The translations under genes were made by a program, and so were the position numbers. This document shows, piece after piece, positions 18,532 to 30,602 of a stretch of DNA of 41,278 bases. The stretch's first letter is position 1; each line of letters opens with the position of its first letter. The DNA comes from an uncultured Pelagibacteraceae bacterium. GTDB lineage: Bacteria > Pseudomonadota > Alphaproteobacteria > Pelagibacterales > Pelagibacteraceae. The DNA lies in the NCBI GenBank assembly GCA_902587735.1, contig CACIML010000005.1:1-41278 (forward strand), in the 5' to 3' direction. The notes under the pieces were generated by a model. It did not search any database and was not told where the DNA came from. It worked only from the letters and a program-made list of their open reading frames with translations.

Positions 18532-19794
18532 ATGAATAAAAATTTATACATGAAAAAAATAGGTGAAAAGGCAAAAACTGCCTCCTTGAATTTGTCCACC
18601 TTAAGCATCAAAAAGAAAAACTCTGTTTTAAGGCAATTTAGTCAATATTTAAAAAAACATGAGAAATTAATTTTAAATGCAAACAAAAAAGACATATCTA
18701 ACGCAAAGTCTAAAAATATTAAAAATAATATGATTGATAGACTTAAATTAGACAGTAAAAAAATTAAACAAATCAGAAATTCAATAAAAAAAATCATAAT
18801 ATTTAAAGATCCTGTTGGAAAAACTTTATCTTCTTGGAAAAGGCCAAATGGTTTAATTATAAAGAGAGTGTCAATACCAATTGGTATAATTGGTGTAATT
18901 TATGAAAGTAGACCAAATGTAACGTCTGATGTTTCAGCTCTATGTTTTAAAAGTGGAAATGTAGTAATTTTACGTGGAGGTTCAGAAGCATTTCATTCCA
19001 ATAAAATTTTAGCTAAACTTTTTAAAAGAGCTTTAAAAAATAAAAAATGTGATGAAAATTGTGTTCAATTTGTTGAAAGTAGAGATAGAACTCATGTTGA
19101 TTATCTTTTAGCAGGTATGAAAAATTATATCGATTTAATAATACCAAGAGGAGGTAAAGGGTTAGTCAAAAAAGTTTTAAAAAAATCTTCAGTTTCAATA
19201 ATTGGTCATTATGAAGGACTATGTCATGTCTTTGTAGACAAAGATGCAAATATAACCACAGCAATTAAAGTTGTAAAAAATTCAAAAATGAGAAATGTTA
19301 GTATTTGTGGAGCCGCCGAAACTTTATTAATAGATAAAATGTGCTTAAAAACACACTGTAAGCCAATATTAAATCAACTAATCAAAATAGGATGTAAAAT
19401 CATAGGAGATAAGTCTATAAAAAAATTTATTTCTGGAAAAATGAAAATTGCAAAAGAAAAAGATTGGAATACAGAATATCTTTCACCCTCAATTTCTGTA
19501 AAAAGTGTAAATGGTGTAACTGAAGCTATTGATCATATAAATAAATATGGTTCTTCTCATACTGATTCAATAATAACAAAAAACAAAAAAACTGCTAAAA
19601 AATTTCTTTCTAAAATTAAAAGTTCTATAGCAATTCATAATGCCTCAACACAATTTGCTGACGGTGGAGAATTTGGATTTGGTGCTGAAGTTGGTATATC
19701 AACTGGCAAACTTCATCCACGAGGTCCAATTGGACTTAATCAACTTACTACTTATAAATATATTTTGGAAGGAAATGGACAAATAAGGAAATAA
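18532..19794 (+). CDS. proA: Gamma-glutamyl phosphate reductase
   Basis: PIGIIGVIYESRPNVTSDVSALCFKSGNVVILRGGSEA, IIPRGGKGLV, FADGGEFGFGAEVGISTGKLHPRGPIGL. Confidence 0.97.
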   Translation: MNKNLYMKKIGEKAKTASLNLSTLSIKKKNSVLRQFSQYLKKHEKLILNANKKDISNAKSKNIKNNMIDRLKLDSKKIKQIRNSIKKIIIFKDPVGKTLSSWKRPNGLIIKRVSIPIGIIGVIYESRPNVTSDVSALCFKSGNVVILRGGSEAFHSNKILAKLFKRALKNKKCDENCVQFVESRDRTHVDYLLAGMKNYIDLIIPRGGKGLVKKVLKKSSVSIIGHYEGLCHVFVDKDANITTAIKVVKNSKMRNVSICGAAETLLIDKMCLKTHCKPILNQLIKIGCKIIGDKSIKKFISGKMKIAKEKDWNTEYLSPSISVKSVNGVTEAIDHINKYGSSHTDSIITKNKKTAKKFLSKIKSSIAIHNASTQFADGGEFGFGAEVGISTGKLHPRGPIGLNQLTTYKYILEGNGQIRK

Positions 19795-19797
19795 TTT

Positions 19798-20328
19798 TTG
19801 AAAAAACTATTTAAAAAAAAAAATAAAAAAATTGGCATATTAGGAGGAACTTTTGATCCAGCACACAAAGGTCACTTGGAAATCTCAAAACAAGCAAAAC
19901 AAAAATATAAACTTAGTTATATTATCTGGGCAATAACAAAAAAAAATCCTTTTAAAAAAAAAAGTAAAATAAAATTAATCAATAGAATTAAACTTGCAAA
20001 AAAAATTATTGGTATAAATAAATTTATAAAAATTAAATTTTTTGAAAATAAAATTAAATCTAATAAAACAATTGATTTAATAAACTATATAAAAAAAAAA
20101 GACAAACAATTAAATATTCATTTTATAATGGGAGCTGACAATCTCATTCAATTCCATAGATGGCACAAATGGAAATCAATTTCACAAATATGTAATATTC
20201 TGGTCTTTGATAGACAGGGTTACAAAGCAAAGTCTTTAAAATCAATTACATATAAACGATTAAAACAAAAGAACTTAAAGTTTATTAAATTTAAAAAAGT
20301 TAATATTTCATCTTCTCAATTGAGATAA
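19798..20328 (+). CDS. nadD: Nicotinate-nucleotide adenylyltransferase
   Basis: KIGILGGTFDPAHKGHLEIS, FIMGADNLIQFHRWHKW, ISSSQLR; TTG start. Confidence 0.92.
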   Translation: MKKLFKKKNKKIGILGGTFDPAHKGHLEISKQAKQKYKLSYIIWAITKKNPFKKKSKIKLINRIKLAKKIIGINKFIKIKFFENKIKSNKTIDLINYIKKKDKQLNIHFIMGADNLIQFHRWHKWKSISQICNILVFDRQGYKAKSLKSITYKRLKQKNLKFIKFKKVNISSSQLR

Positions 20329-20351
20329 ATTTGATAAGATTTTGATAATTA

Positions 20352-20702
20352 ATGGACAAAATTTCTGATCTCAAAAAAAAAATCTTAAATACCTTAGATT
20401 CAAATAAAGCCTTAGACATAGTAAGCATTAGTCTTGAAAATAAGAGTTCTATTGCTGATTATATGATAATTGCTAGCGGCACCTCATCAAGACATATTCA
20501 AGCTTTATCAGAGCAAGTTTTAGAAAAATTCAAAAGTAATGGAATTAAAAATTGTAAAATAGAAGGAAAAGATAGTAACGATTGGAAACTAATAGATGGA
20601 ATGGACGTAATAGTTCATATTTTTAACCCAGAAAAAAGAAAATTTTATGAATTGGAAAAAATGTGGTCTGAACTTATTCCAAAAGAAAAAGTATTAATAT
20701 GA
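20352..20702 (+). CDS. rsfS: Ribosome silencing factor RsfS (Iojap family)
   Basis: ALDIVSISLENKSSIADYMIIASGTSSRHIQALSEQV, GMDVIVHIFNPEKRKFYELEKMW. Confidence 0.93.
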   Translation: MDKISDLKKKILNTLDSNKALDIVSISLENKSSIADYMIIASGTSSRHIQALSEQVLEKFKSNGIKNCKIEGKDSNDWKLIDGMDVIVHIFNPEKRKFYELEKMWSELIPKEKVLI

Positions 20703-21838
20703 CTAAATGTAAAAAAATTTTATTTATTATTTTTTTTTCAATTTTATTTTTAAATAAAAGTTTTTCGAATAATGATAAGAATATTTACCAAAAGATTGAT
20801 TTATTTAGCGAAGTTTTAGACAAAATAAATAAAGAATTTGTTGATGAAGTTAATCAAAGCGAAGTAATGGATGCTGCAATAAATGGAGTACTGCAATCTT
20901 TAGACCCTTACTCATCGTATATGTCTCCAGAAATGTTTGAGAATATGCAAACTGAAACGAGTGGAAAATTTGGAGGATTGGGAATCGAAGTGGGAATGGA
21001 ATCTGGTGTTGTTAAAGTTATTTCGCCAATTGATAATTCACCTGCATCTAGAGTTGGTATAAAAGCTGGAGACTACATAGTAAAAATTAATGATGTACAA
21101 GTACAAGGTAAAACATTAAGTGAAGCTGTGGATCTAATGAGAGGACCAGTTGGTACTGACATTGAAATTACTGTTAGAAGAGTAGGAGAAAAAAAAGCTA
21201 TAATTTTTAATATCACTAGAGAGATTATCGAAATTGAATCAGTTAAATCAAAAATAATAGAAAACAAAATTGGCTATTTAAGACTAACTTCTTTCAACGA
21301 AAATAGTAGCGTACAAATAAAAAAAAAAATTAAGGAAATTAAAAAAAAAAAAGTAAAGGGTTATATTTTAGATTTAAGAAATAATCCTGGAGGTTTGCTA
21401 TCACAAGCTATTAGAATTTCAGACTTTTTTTTAGATTATGGTGAAATTGTATCAACAAAAAGCAGAAAAAGTTCAGAAAATAGAAAATGGTTTTCTAAAA
21501 AAGGTGATCTTATAGATGGTAAAACTTTGATAGTATTAATTAATTATGGATCTGCATCTGCATCTGAAATTGTAGCTGGAGCTTTAAAAGAACATAAAAG
21601 AGCTATTCTGATAGGTGAAAATAGTTATGGAAAAGGATCTGTACAGTCAATAATTCCATTAAAAAATAATGGCGCAATAAGATTAACAATTTCAAAATAT
21701 TATTTACCCTCTGGTAAATCTATTTCTGAAGTTGGCATAACGCCTGACATCGAGATTGAAGAAAGTTCTGATGCTTTTGTAATAAACAGTGAAACTGATA
21801 ACCAGTTAATTTTTGCTCTCAAGCTTCTTAACGGATAA
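20699..21838 (+). CDS. ctpA: Carboxyl-terminal processing (S41) protease
   Basis: PDZ segment (GGLGIEVGMESGVVKVISPIDNSPASRVGIKAGDYIVKIN) and S41 core (LDLRNNPGGLL, GSASASEIVAGAL, GKGSVQ); N-terminal signal peptide. Confidence 0.93.
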   Translation: MTKCKKILFIIFFSILFLNKSFSNNDKNIYQKIDLFSEVLDKINKEFVDEVNQSEVMDAAINGVLQSLDPYSSYMSPEMFENMQTETSGKFGGLGIEVGMESGVVKVISPIDNSPASRVGIKAGDYIVKINDVQVQGKTLSEAVDLMRGPVGTDIEITVRRVGEKKAIIFNITREIIEIESVKSKIIENKIGYLRLTSFNENSSVQIKKKIKEIKKKKVKGYILDLRNNPGGLLSQAIRISDFFLDYGEIVSTKSRKSSENRKWFSKKGDLIDGKTLIVLINYGSASASEIVAGALKEHKRAILIGENSYGKGSVQSIIPLKNNGAIRLTISKYYLPSGKSISEVGITPDIEIEESSDAFVINSETDNQLIFALKLLNG

Positions 21839-21840
21839 AT

Positions 21841-22317
21841 ATGAAAGAAGAATATAAGAAACTACCACTAAGAAGTGGTGTTGGAATTATTTTATTAAAT
21901 AAAGAAAATAAAGTATTTGTTGCAAAAAGAATAGATAACCCCAAAAATTTCTGGCAAATGCCACAAGGAGGTATTGATAAAGATGAAGATTTTTATACTG
22001 CAGCATTAAGAGAATTAAAAGAAGAAACTAGTATTACTAGTATAAAACTAATTAAAGAAATTGAAGGCAATTTTACCTATATTTTGCCTGATAATTTAAT
22101 AGGAATTATTTGGAAGGGTAAATTTAGAGGACAAAAACAAAAGTGGTTTATTATGAGATTTACTGGAGATAAGTCAGAAATTAACTTAAAAACTAAACAT
22201 CCTGAGTTTTTAGATTGGAAATGGATAGATTTAAAAAATCTTACTGAAATAGCTGTACCATTTAAACTAGAAGTTTACAAAAAACTAACACCTGAAATAA
22301 AAAAAATTTTAAATTAA
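21841..22317 (+). CDS. rppH: RNA pyrophosphohydrolase (Nudix)
   Basis: YKKLPLRSGVGIILLNKENKVFVAKR, WQMPQGGIDKDEDFYTAALRELKEETSI Nudix box. Confidence 0.92.
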   Translation: MKEEYKKLPLRSGVGIILLNKENKVFVAKRIDNPKNFWQMPQGGIDKDEDFYTAALRELKEETSITSIKLIKEIEGNFTYILPDNLIGIIWKGKFRGQKQKWFIMRFTGDKSEINLKTKHPEFLDWKWIDLKNLTEIAVPFKLEVYKKLTPEIKKILN

Positions 22318-22714
22318 TTTAGAGTTAAAGATTTCAAAACTTCAATTTTTTGATCATTTAAATATCTTGCTTGATCTGAAATATCATTATTTTGTGAGTC
22401 TTTTTCAGCTTCAGTTAAAATATCTTTTACTTTATTTTTATCGACTTTTTTAATATCAAAAATATTACTTGTTAATACTGATAGACAATTATTTTTAAAT
22501 TCTATAATTCCATCTTCAACATAATATGTTTCTTCAGCAGTAGTTGCATCTACAACTTTTAATAAACCTGGTTTTAAAAATGAAATTATAGATATATGAT
22601 CTTTTAAAAAACCCATATCACCTTCAAATGCAGGTACTACTACTTCAATAACATCTTCTTTTGATAAAAAGGATTTTTCTGGGTTTACTATGTCTAATTT
22701 AAAAGAATTGCTCA

Positions 22715-22715
<1 letters not shown>
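22314..22715 (-). CDS. atpC: ATP synthase epsilon subunit
   Basis: FKLDIVNPEKSFLSKEDVIEVVVPAFEGDMGFLKDHISIISFLKPG; follows atpD. Confidence 0.92.
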
Positions 22716-25014
<2,299 letters not shown>

Positions 25015-25017
25015 TTT

Positions 25018-26553
25018 TTAAGAATTAAAGTTTTTTTTTAAATTTGTTATTACTTCTACTAGTAGTTTTTCAGAATTTTCTTCTAGTTTTCCTGAGTTAG
25101 AAATAGACTCTATAATTTCAGGTTTTTCAGACTTACATTTTTCAATAATTTTAGCTTCAAAATTTGCAATATCTTTGTTTTCAACATCATCTAAATAACC
25201 TCTAACTCCACAAAAAACTGAAATTACTTGTTCTGCAACTGTCATTGGTGAGTATTGTTTCTGTTTTAAAAGTTCAGTTAATTTTGATCCTCTGTTTAAA
25301 AGTTTTTGTGTAGATGCGTCTAAGTCTGAGCCAAACTGAGCAAAAGCGGCCATTTCTCTATATTGAGCAAGTTCTAACTTCATAGATCCTGATACCTTCT
25401 TCATAGCTTTAGTCTGTGCTGAAGATCCAACTCTAGATACTGATAAACCTACGTTAATTGCAGGTCTAATACCTTGGTTGAATAAGTTTGTCTCAAGAAA
25501 TATTTGACCATCTGTGATTGATATAACATTAGTTGGGATGAAGGCTGAAACATCACCTCCTTGTGTTTCAATTATTGGAAGAGCTGTTAATGATCCTCCG
25601 CCATGTTCGTCGCTAAGTTTAGCTGCTCGTTCAAGTAATCTGCTGTGTAAATAAAATACATCTCCTGGATAAGCTTCTCTTCCTGGAGGTCTTCTTAACA
25701 ATAAAGACATTTGCCTGTAAGCAACAGCTTGTTTAGATAAATCGTCATATATAATTAAAGCATGCATTCCATTATCTCTAAAATATTCACCCATGGCACA
25801 ACCTGTGTAAGGTGCTAAAAATTGAAGTGGTGCAGCATCCGATGCTGTAGCGGCCACTATTGTGGTATATTCCATTGCTCCAGCTTCTTCTAAAGTTTTT
25901 TCAATTTGTCTAACAGTAGATCTTTTCTGTCCAATTGCTACATATACGCAATATAATTTTTGCTTTTCATCATCAGATTCATTTATTTTTTTTTGGTTTA
26001 TTATTGCATCTATAGCAACTGCTGTTTTTCCAGTCTGTCTATCACCAATAATTAATTCTCTTTGTCCTCTGCCAATTGGTACAAGACTATCAACTGATTT
26101 AAGACCTGTTTGCATTGGTTCACTAACAGATTTTCTTGGAATTATACCAGGAGCTTTTACTTCAACTCTACTTTTTTTAACTGATTTATCTAGAGCACCT
26201 TTTCCGTCTATTGGATTTCCCAATCCATCAACAACTCTACCAAGTAATTCTTTTCCTACCGGTGTATCAACAATAGCTCCAGTTCTTTTTACAGTATCTC
26301 CTTCTTTAATTGCTCTATCATCTCCAAAAATAACAACTCCCACATTTTCACTTTCTAAGTTTAAAGCCATTCCTTTAGAGCCGTCAGCAAATTCTACCAT
26401 TTCACCAGCTTGAACATTATCTAATCCGTATATTCTAGCAATACCATCTCCTACAGACAAAACTTGTCCAACTTCAGTTACTTCAGCTTTATTTCCAAAT
26501 TTTTTTATTTGTTCTTTTAATATTTTTGTTACTTCTGATGGATTTATTTCCAT
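25018..26553 (-). CDS. atpA: ATP synthase alpha subunit
   Basis: [59 protein letters not shown]. Confidence 0.99.
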   Translation of the reverse strand: MEINPSEVTKILKEQIKKFGNKAEVTEVGQVLSVGDGIARIYGLDNVQAGEMVEFADGSKGMALNLESENVGVVIFGDDRAIKEGDTVKRTGAIVDTPVGKELLGRVVDGLGNPIDGKGALDKSVKKSRVEVKAPGIIPRKSVSEPMQTGLKSVDSLVPIGRGQRELIIGDRQTGKTAVAIDAIINQKKINESDDEKQKLYCVYVAIGQKRSTVRQIEKTLEEAGAMEYTTIVAATASDAAPLQFLAPYTGCAMGEYFRDNGMHALIIYDDLSKQAVAYRQMSLLLRRPPGREAYPGDVFYLHSRLLERAAKLSDEHGGGSLTALPIIETQGGDVSAFIPTNVISITDGQIFLETNLFNQGIRPAINVGLSVSRVGSSAQTKAMKKVSGSMKLELAQYREMAAFAQFGSDLDASTQKLLNRGSKLTELLKQKQYSPMTVAEQVISVFCGVRGYLDDVENKDIANFEAKIIEKCKSEKPEIIESISNSGKLEENSEKLLVEVITNLKKNFNS

Positions 26554-27111
26554 TTAAGCCTCTATCATTCTATGTTTAATTTGTCGTAATTTATTTTTAA
26601 GAGAAGTATCAACCATCGTACTGCCTACTTGTACAACTAAACCTCCAATTAAACCTGGATCATACTTGTAGTTTAATTTTATTTTCGAACTAAAGTTTTT
26701 AGTTAATTCTTCTTTAATGCTATTAATTTCTTTTTCAGTAAGTTCTTTTGCAGAAGTAAGTTCTGCTTTTATTTCACCTCTTTTTTTTGAACAAGTTTCA
26801 ATAAAATCTTTTAATATTTTTTCAACATAAAAAAATCTTCTTTTAGAGATTAAAAAACTTAAAAATTTAGTTAATAAATTATTAATTTTAAATTTTTCAG
26901 ATATTTTTAATAATACATTAAGTTGATCTTCTTTTTTATTAGTTGGATCTTTTATAAGCAAATTAAAATCATCACTATTAGATATTAATTGAATAATTGA
27001 TAAAGAATCTTTCTCTATTTCATTAATAGAATTGCTTTCTTCCGCAAGCTCATATAGCGCTAAAGAGTATCTGCCAACTGATGTATCTGAAAAACCTTTG
27101 CTTTTGCTCAA
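26554..27111 (-). CDS. atpH: ATP synthase delta subunit
   Basis: VGRYSLALYELAEE..., YDPGLIGGLVVQVGSTMVDTSLKNKLRQIKHRM; directly upstream of atpA. Confidence 0.95.
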   Translation of the reverse strand: MSKSKGFSDTSVGRYSLALYELAEESNSINEIEKDSLSIIQLISNSDDFNLLIKDPTNKKEDQLNVLLKISEKFKINNLLTKFLSFLISKRRFFYVEKILKDFIETCSKKRGEIKAELTSAKELTEKEINSIKEELTKNFSSKIKLNYKYDPGLIGGLVVQVGSTMVDTSLKNKLRQIKHRMIEA

Positions 27112-27156
27112 TTTATATCCCTTATTAATAATTGAAGATTTGTTAAAATTTGAATT

Positions 27157-27185
27157 TAATTAGCATATGAGTGTAACGTCTTCAA
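27157..27185 (-). promoter_or_regulatory. Candidate promoter for the atpHAGDC operon
   Basis: On the minus strand: TTGAAG (27185-27180), 17-nt spacer, TAATTA (27162-27157), in the 109-nt priA-atpH gap. Confidence 0.4.
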
Positions 27186-27220
27186 GTGAGACATTGTGTA
27201 AAGTTCCTTTTTTTACGCAA

Positions 27221-29179
27221 TTAATTGAAATTAATTGGGTCAACATCAACTGTTAGTTTTATTCCGCTTGGAAATTTATATTTTGAAATAATTTTAGTTA
27301 GTGAATTTTGAACTTTAAGAGATTTTTTACCTCTTATAAGTAATCTGGCTCTAAATTTTCTTTTTATTCTGAAAATAGGTGCACTAACTGGGCCAAGAAC
27401 TTTTCCCTCGACTGAGTTCATAATAAAATTCTTAAATTTAATAGCTTCTCGTTCAAGAAAATTTTCTTTTTTTCCCGTAATTATTAATGCAATAAATCTT
27501 TGAAATGGAGGTAAGTCATTTAACTTTCTTATTTCTAACTCCTTATTTAAAAATATATCTGGATTTTTATTTGTAATATCAGAAATCATTTTAGTATTAA
27601 GATTATATGTTTGAAAATAAACTGTTGAAGGTTTTCCAGTTCTACCAGCTCTTCCTGAAAGTTGATGATATAATTGTAAATTTTTTTCAGCACCTCGTAA
27701 ATCATGACCCTGAGAAGATAAATCAATGTCAATAACAACAATGCAATTTAAATTAGGAAAATGAAATCCTTTAGAAATAAGTTGAGTTCCAATTAAAATT
27801 TTAATTTCATTATTTATTATTTTTTCTAATATTTCTGAAGAGTTTTTTTTATTCATTGTGTCGCTTGAAAAAATTATAGATTTTTTTCCTGGAAAATTTT
27901 TTTTTACTTCTTCAAAAATTCTTTCTACACCAGGTCCACTAAAAACAAAATCACATCTACCTTGCTTGCTGCAATCTCTATATAGTTTAGCTTTATGTCC
28001 ACAATAATGACATAGTAAATTTTGTTTATGTTTGTGATACACTAAATTTATTGAACAATTTGGACATGAATAGCTTTCTAAACACTTCTTACATAAAACA
28101 TATGGTGAAAATCCTCTACGATTTAAAAAAAATAAAATTTGGTCATTTTTTTCAAGATGTAAGTTAACTTTTTGAATAATTTCTTTTGATAACCATGATT
28201 GAGTTTCAAGCTTTGTATTATTTAAATTTATAATTTCATAATTTGGTAGAGATGCATTTTGATATCTCTTTTCGATCTTAGAAAAGCTATATTTTCCTTT
28301 TTTAATATTATCATAAGTTTCAATTGATGGTACAGCTGTAATTAAATTTACTGGTATATTTTCAAATGAAGCTCTTGAGATGGCCATGTCTCTTGCATTA
28401 TAGATTACTCCTTCATCTTGTTTAAAGGATTGATCGTGCTCTTCATCTACAATAATTAAACCTAATTTTTTAAAAGGTAAAAATAATGATGATCTAGCTC
28501 CTATAACAACCTTAATTTTTCCATTCGAAATTCCACTCCAAATTATTTCTTTATTTTTTTTTGATATACCTGAATGCCAAACTGCAGGTCTAAATCCAAA
28601 AAATTCAATAAATTTTTTTTCAAATTGTCCTGTTAAACCAATTTCAGGCAACATAATTAAAACTTGAAAACCTTTTTTAATTAGCTGTTTTAAAGCCTCG
28701 AAATATACAATTGTTTTTCCTGATCCAGTAGTTCCTTGTAATACATGAACTCTGAATTTTTCATTGTGGGTATTCATTTTTTTTAAGCTTATTTCCTGCT
28801 CCCTTGAAAGTTTAATATTATTTTTTTTTATTTCTGGTTCAAATAATGCATAATTTTTTTTTGGAAATTTTTCAACAGCACTACTACTTAGTAATAATAA
28901 TTTTAATGCCATTCCTTTTGGAACCATATTATATTCTGAAAACCAATTGAGAAATTCAATAGTATTTTTTTTTAGAGATGGAATTTTAAGTTTTTCAATT
29001 ACTTTTTTAATTACATACTTTTTATTTGTATCTTTTTCAAATTGATCCCAAACAACTCCAGTTATTTTTACTTTGCCAAAAGGAACGGTGACATAATCAC
29101 CAATTTTTAAATTTAAATGAGATGATTCGTATGTAAACGGATGATTAAAAATATTAGGTAAAAGAATCGGTACCTTCAT
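27221..29179 (-). CDS. priA: Primosomal protein N' (PriA helicase)
   Basis: LQGTTGSGKTIVYFEALKQLIKKG, VDEEHDQSFKQDEG, FLNRRGFSPYVLCKKC, GTQLISKGFHFPNL, LSGRAGR; Zn-binding cysteines. Confidence 0.96.
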   Translation of the reverse strand: MKVPILLPNIFNHPFTYESSHLNLKIGDYVTVPFGKVKITGVVWDQFEKDTNKKYVIKKVIEKLKIPSLKKNTIEFLNWFSEYNMVPKGMALKLLLLSSSAVEKFPKKNYALFEPEIKKNNIKLSREQEISLKKMNTHNEKFRVHVLQGTTGSGKTIVYFEALKQLIKKGFQVLIMLPEIGLTGQFEKKFIEFFGFRPAVWHSGISKKNKEIIWSGISNGKIKVVIGARSSLFLPFKKLGLIIVDEEHDQSFKQDEGVIYNARDMAISRASFENIPVNLITAVPSIETYDNIKKGKYSFSKIEKRYQNASLPNYEIINLNNTKLETQSWLSKEIIQKVNLHLEKNDQILFFLNRRGFSPYVLCKKCLESYSCPNCSINLVYHKHKQNLLCHYCGHKAKLYRDCSKQGRCDFVFSGPGVERIFEEVKKNFPGKKSIIFSSDTMNKKNSSEILEKIINNEIKILIGTQLISKGFHFPNLNCIVVIDIDLSSQGHDLRGAEKNLQLYHQLSGRAGRTGKPSTVYFQTYNLNTKMISDITNKNPDIFLNKELEIRKLNDLPPFQRFIALIITGKKENFLEREAIKFKNFIMNSVEGKVLGPVSAPIFRIKRKFRARLLIRGKKSLKVQNSLTKIISKYKFPSGIKLTVDVDPINFN

Positions 29180-29201
29180 GATTATATAATATGAAAAAAT
29201 A

Positions 29202-30602
29202 TTAAGAGTGTATTGGTCTTTTATCTACTGATAATGCTGCTTCTTTTATTGCCTCTGAAAAAGTCGGATGAGCATGACATGTTCTGGCGATATCCTCAGA
29301 ACTCGCGCCAAATTCCATAGCAATCGCTATTTCAGCAATCATTTCTCCTGCATTTGGTCCTATTATGTGTGCACCTAAAACTTTGTCTGTTTTTTCATCT
29401 GCAAGAATTTTTACAAAACCTTCTGTTTCATTTATTGCCTTAGCTCTTGAATTTGCCATAAATGTAAATTTTCCAATTTTATATTTTATATTGAGATCTT
29501 TTAGTTGTTCTTCAGTTTTTCCAATAGAAGCAACTTCAGGAAAAGTATAAATAACTCCTGGAATAATATCATAGTTAACATGGCCAGATTGGCCTGCTAT
29601 TAATTCGGCTATTGCTATTCCTTCTTCTTCAGCTTTATGAGCCAACATAGGTCCTTTTATAACGTCACCAATTGCATAAATATTATCTACATTTGTTTGA
29701 AAATTATTATTAACTTCAATTCTTTTTTTATTATCAAGCAGTACACCTGCTGCTTCTAAATTTAAATTTTTAGTATTAGGTTTTCTACCTACAGAAATTA
29801 AAACAACATCACAATCAAAATTAATTTTTTTGCCATTTTTACTCGTTGTTAATACATTAGCTGTATTGTTATTTTTTTTAATTGAATTTACTTCTGTTTC
29901 TAAATGAAAATTTATTCCTTGTTTTTCTAAAATTTTTATAAATTCTTTTGAGATTCCTTTGTCCATGCCTGGAATAATATGATCTAAAAATTCAATCACA
30001 TGAACTTCGGCTCCTAACCTGGACCATACAGATCCCATTTCTAAACCTATATAACCTCCTCCCACTACGACCATTTTTTTAGGAACTGAATTTAATGATA
30101 AGGCACCTGTTGAAGAAATAATTACTTTTTCATCAAATTTAATACCTGGTAATGAAACTGCTTCAGAACCTGTACTAATTATTGTTTTTTCTGTCTCTAT
30201 AACTGTTTTTTTATTTTTATTATCAACTATAGAAATTTGATTAAGTGATTTGAAGCTTGCTATTCCTTTATAATAGGTAACTTTATTTTTTTTAAATAAA
30301 AATTCTATTCCTTTAGTTAAAGTATTTACTGCTTGATCTTTATTTTGCATCATTTTTTTAAGATTCAGCTTAATTTTTTCAATTTCTATTCCCAAATTTG
30401 AAAAGTTTTTTGCTCTAAAATAATTTTCAGAAAGGTTTAATAAGCTTTTTGAAGGTATGCACCCAACATTTAGACATGTTCCTCCTAAAGTTTCTCTTGA
30501 TTCGATACATGCAGTTTTAATACCAAGCTGAGCAAGTCTAATTGCACAAACATATCCGCCAGGCCCGCCGCCTATAACAACTACTTGAAATTTTTCTGAC
30601 AT
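29202..30602 (-). CDS. lpdA: Dihydrolipoyl dehydrogenase (E3)
   Basis: VVIGGGPGGYVCAIRLAQLG, GGTCLNVGCIPSKSLL, YAIGDVIKGPMLAHKAEEEG, HAHPTFSEAIKEAAL. Confidence 0.97.
   Translation of the reverse strand: MSEKFQVVVIGGGPGGYVCAIRLAQLGIKTACIESRETLGGTCLNVGCIPSKSLLNLSENYFRAKNFSNLGIEIEKIKLNLKKMMQNKDQAVNTLTKGIEFLFKKNKVTYYKGIASFKSLNQISIVDNKNKKTVIETEKTIISTGSEAVSLPGIKFDEKVIISSTGALSLNSVPKKMVVVGGGYIGLEMGSVWSRLGAEVHVIEFLDHIIPGMDKGISKEFIKILEKQGINFHLETEVNSIKKNNNTANVLTTSKNGKKINFDCDVVLISVGRKPNTKNLNLEAAGVLLDNKKRIEVNNNFQTNVDNIYAIGDVIKGPMLAHKAEEEGIAIAELIAGQSGHVNYDIIPGVIYTFPEVASIGKTEEQLKDLNIKYKIGKFTFMANSRAKAINETEGFVKILADEKTDKVLGAHIIGPNAGEMIAEIAIAMEFGASSEDIARTCHAHPTFSEAIKEAALSVDKRPIHS

Noticed and set aside
25862-26413. 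183-aa plus-strand ORF antisense to atpA
   Set aside because: Lies wholly inside highly conserved atpA on the opposite strand; low-complexity Ser/Pro/Ile/Leu-rich translation is typical of a mirrored frame; no recognisable domain.
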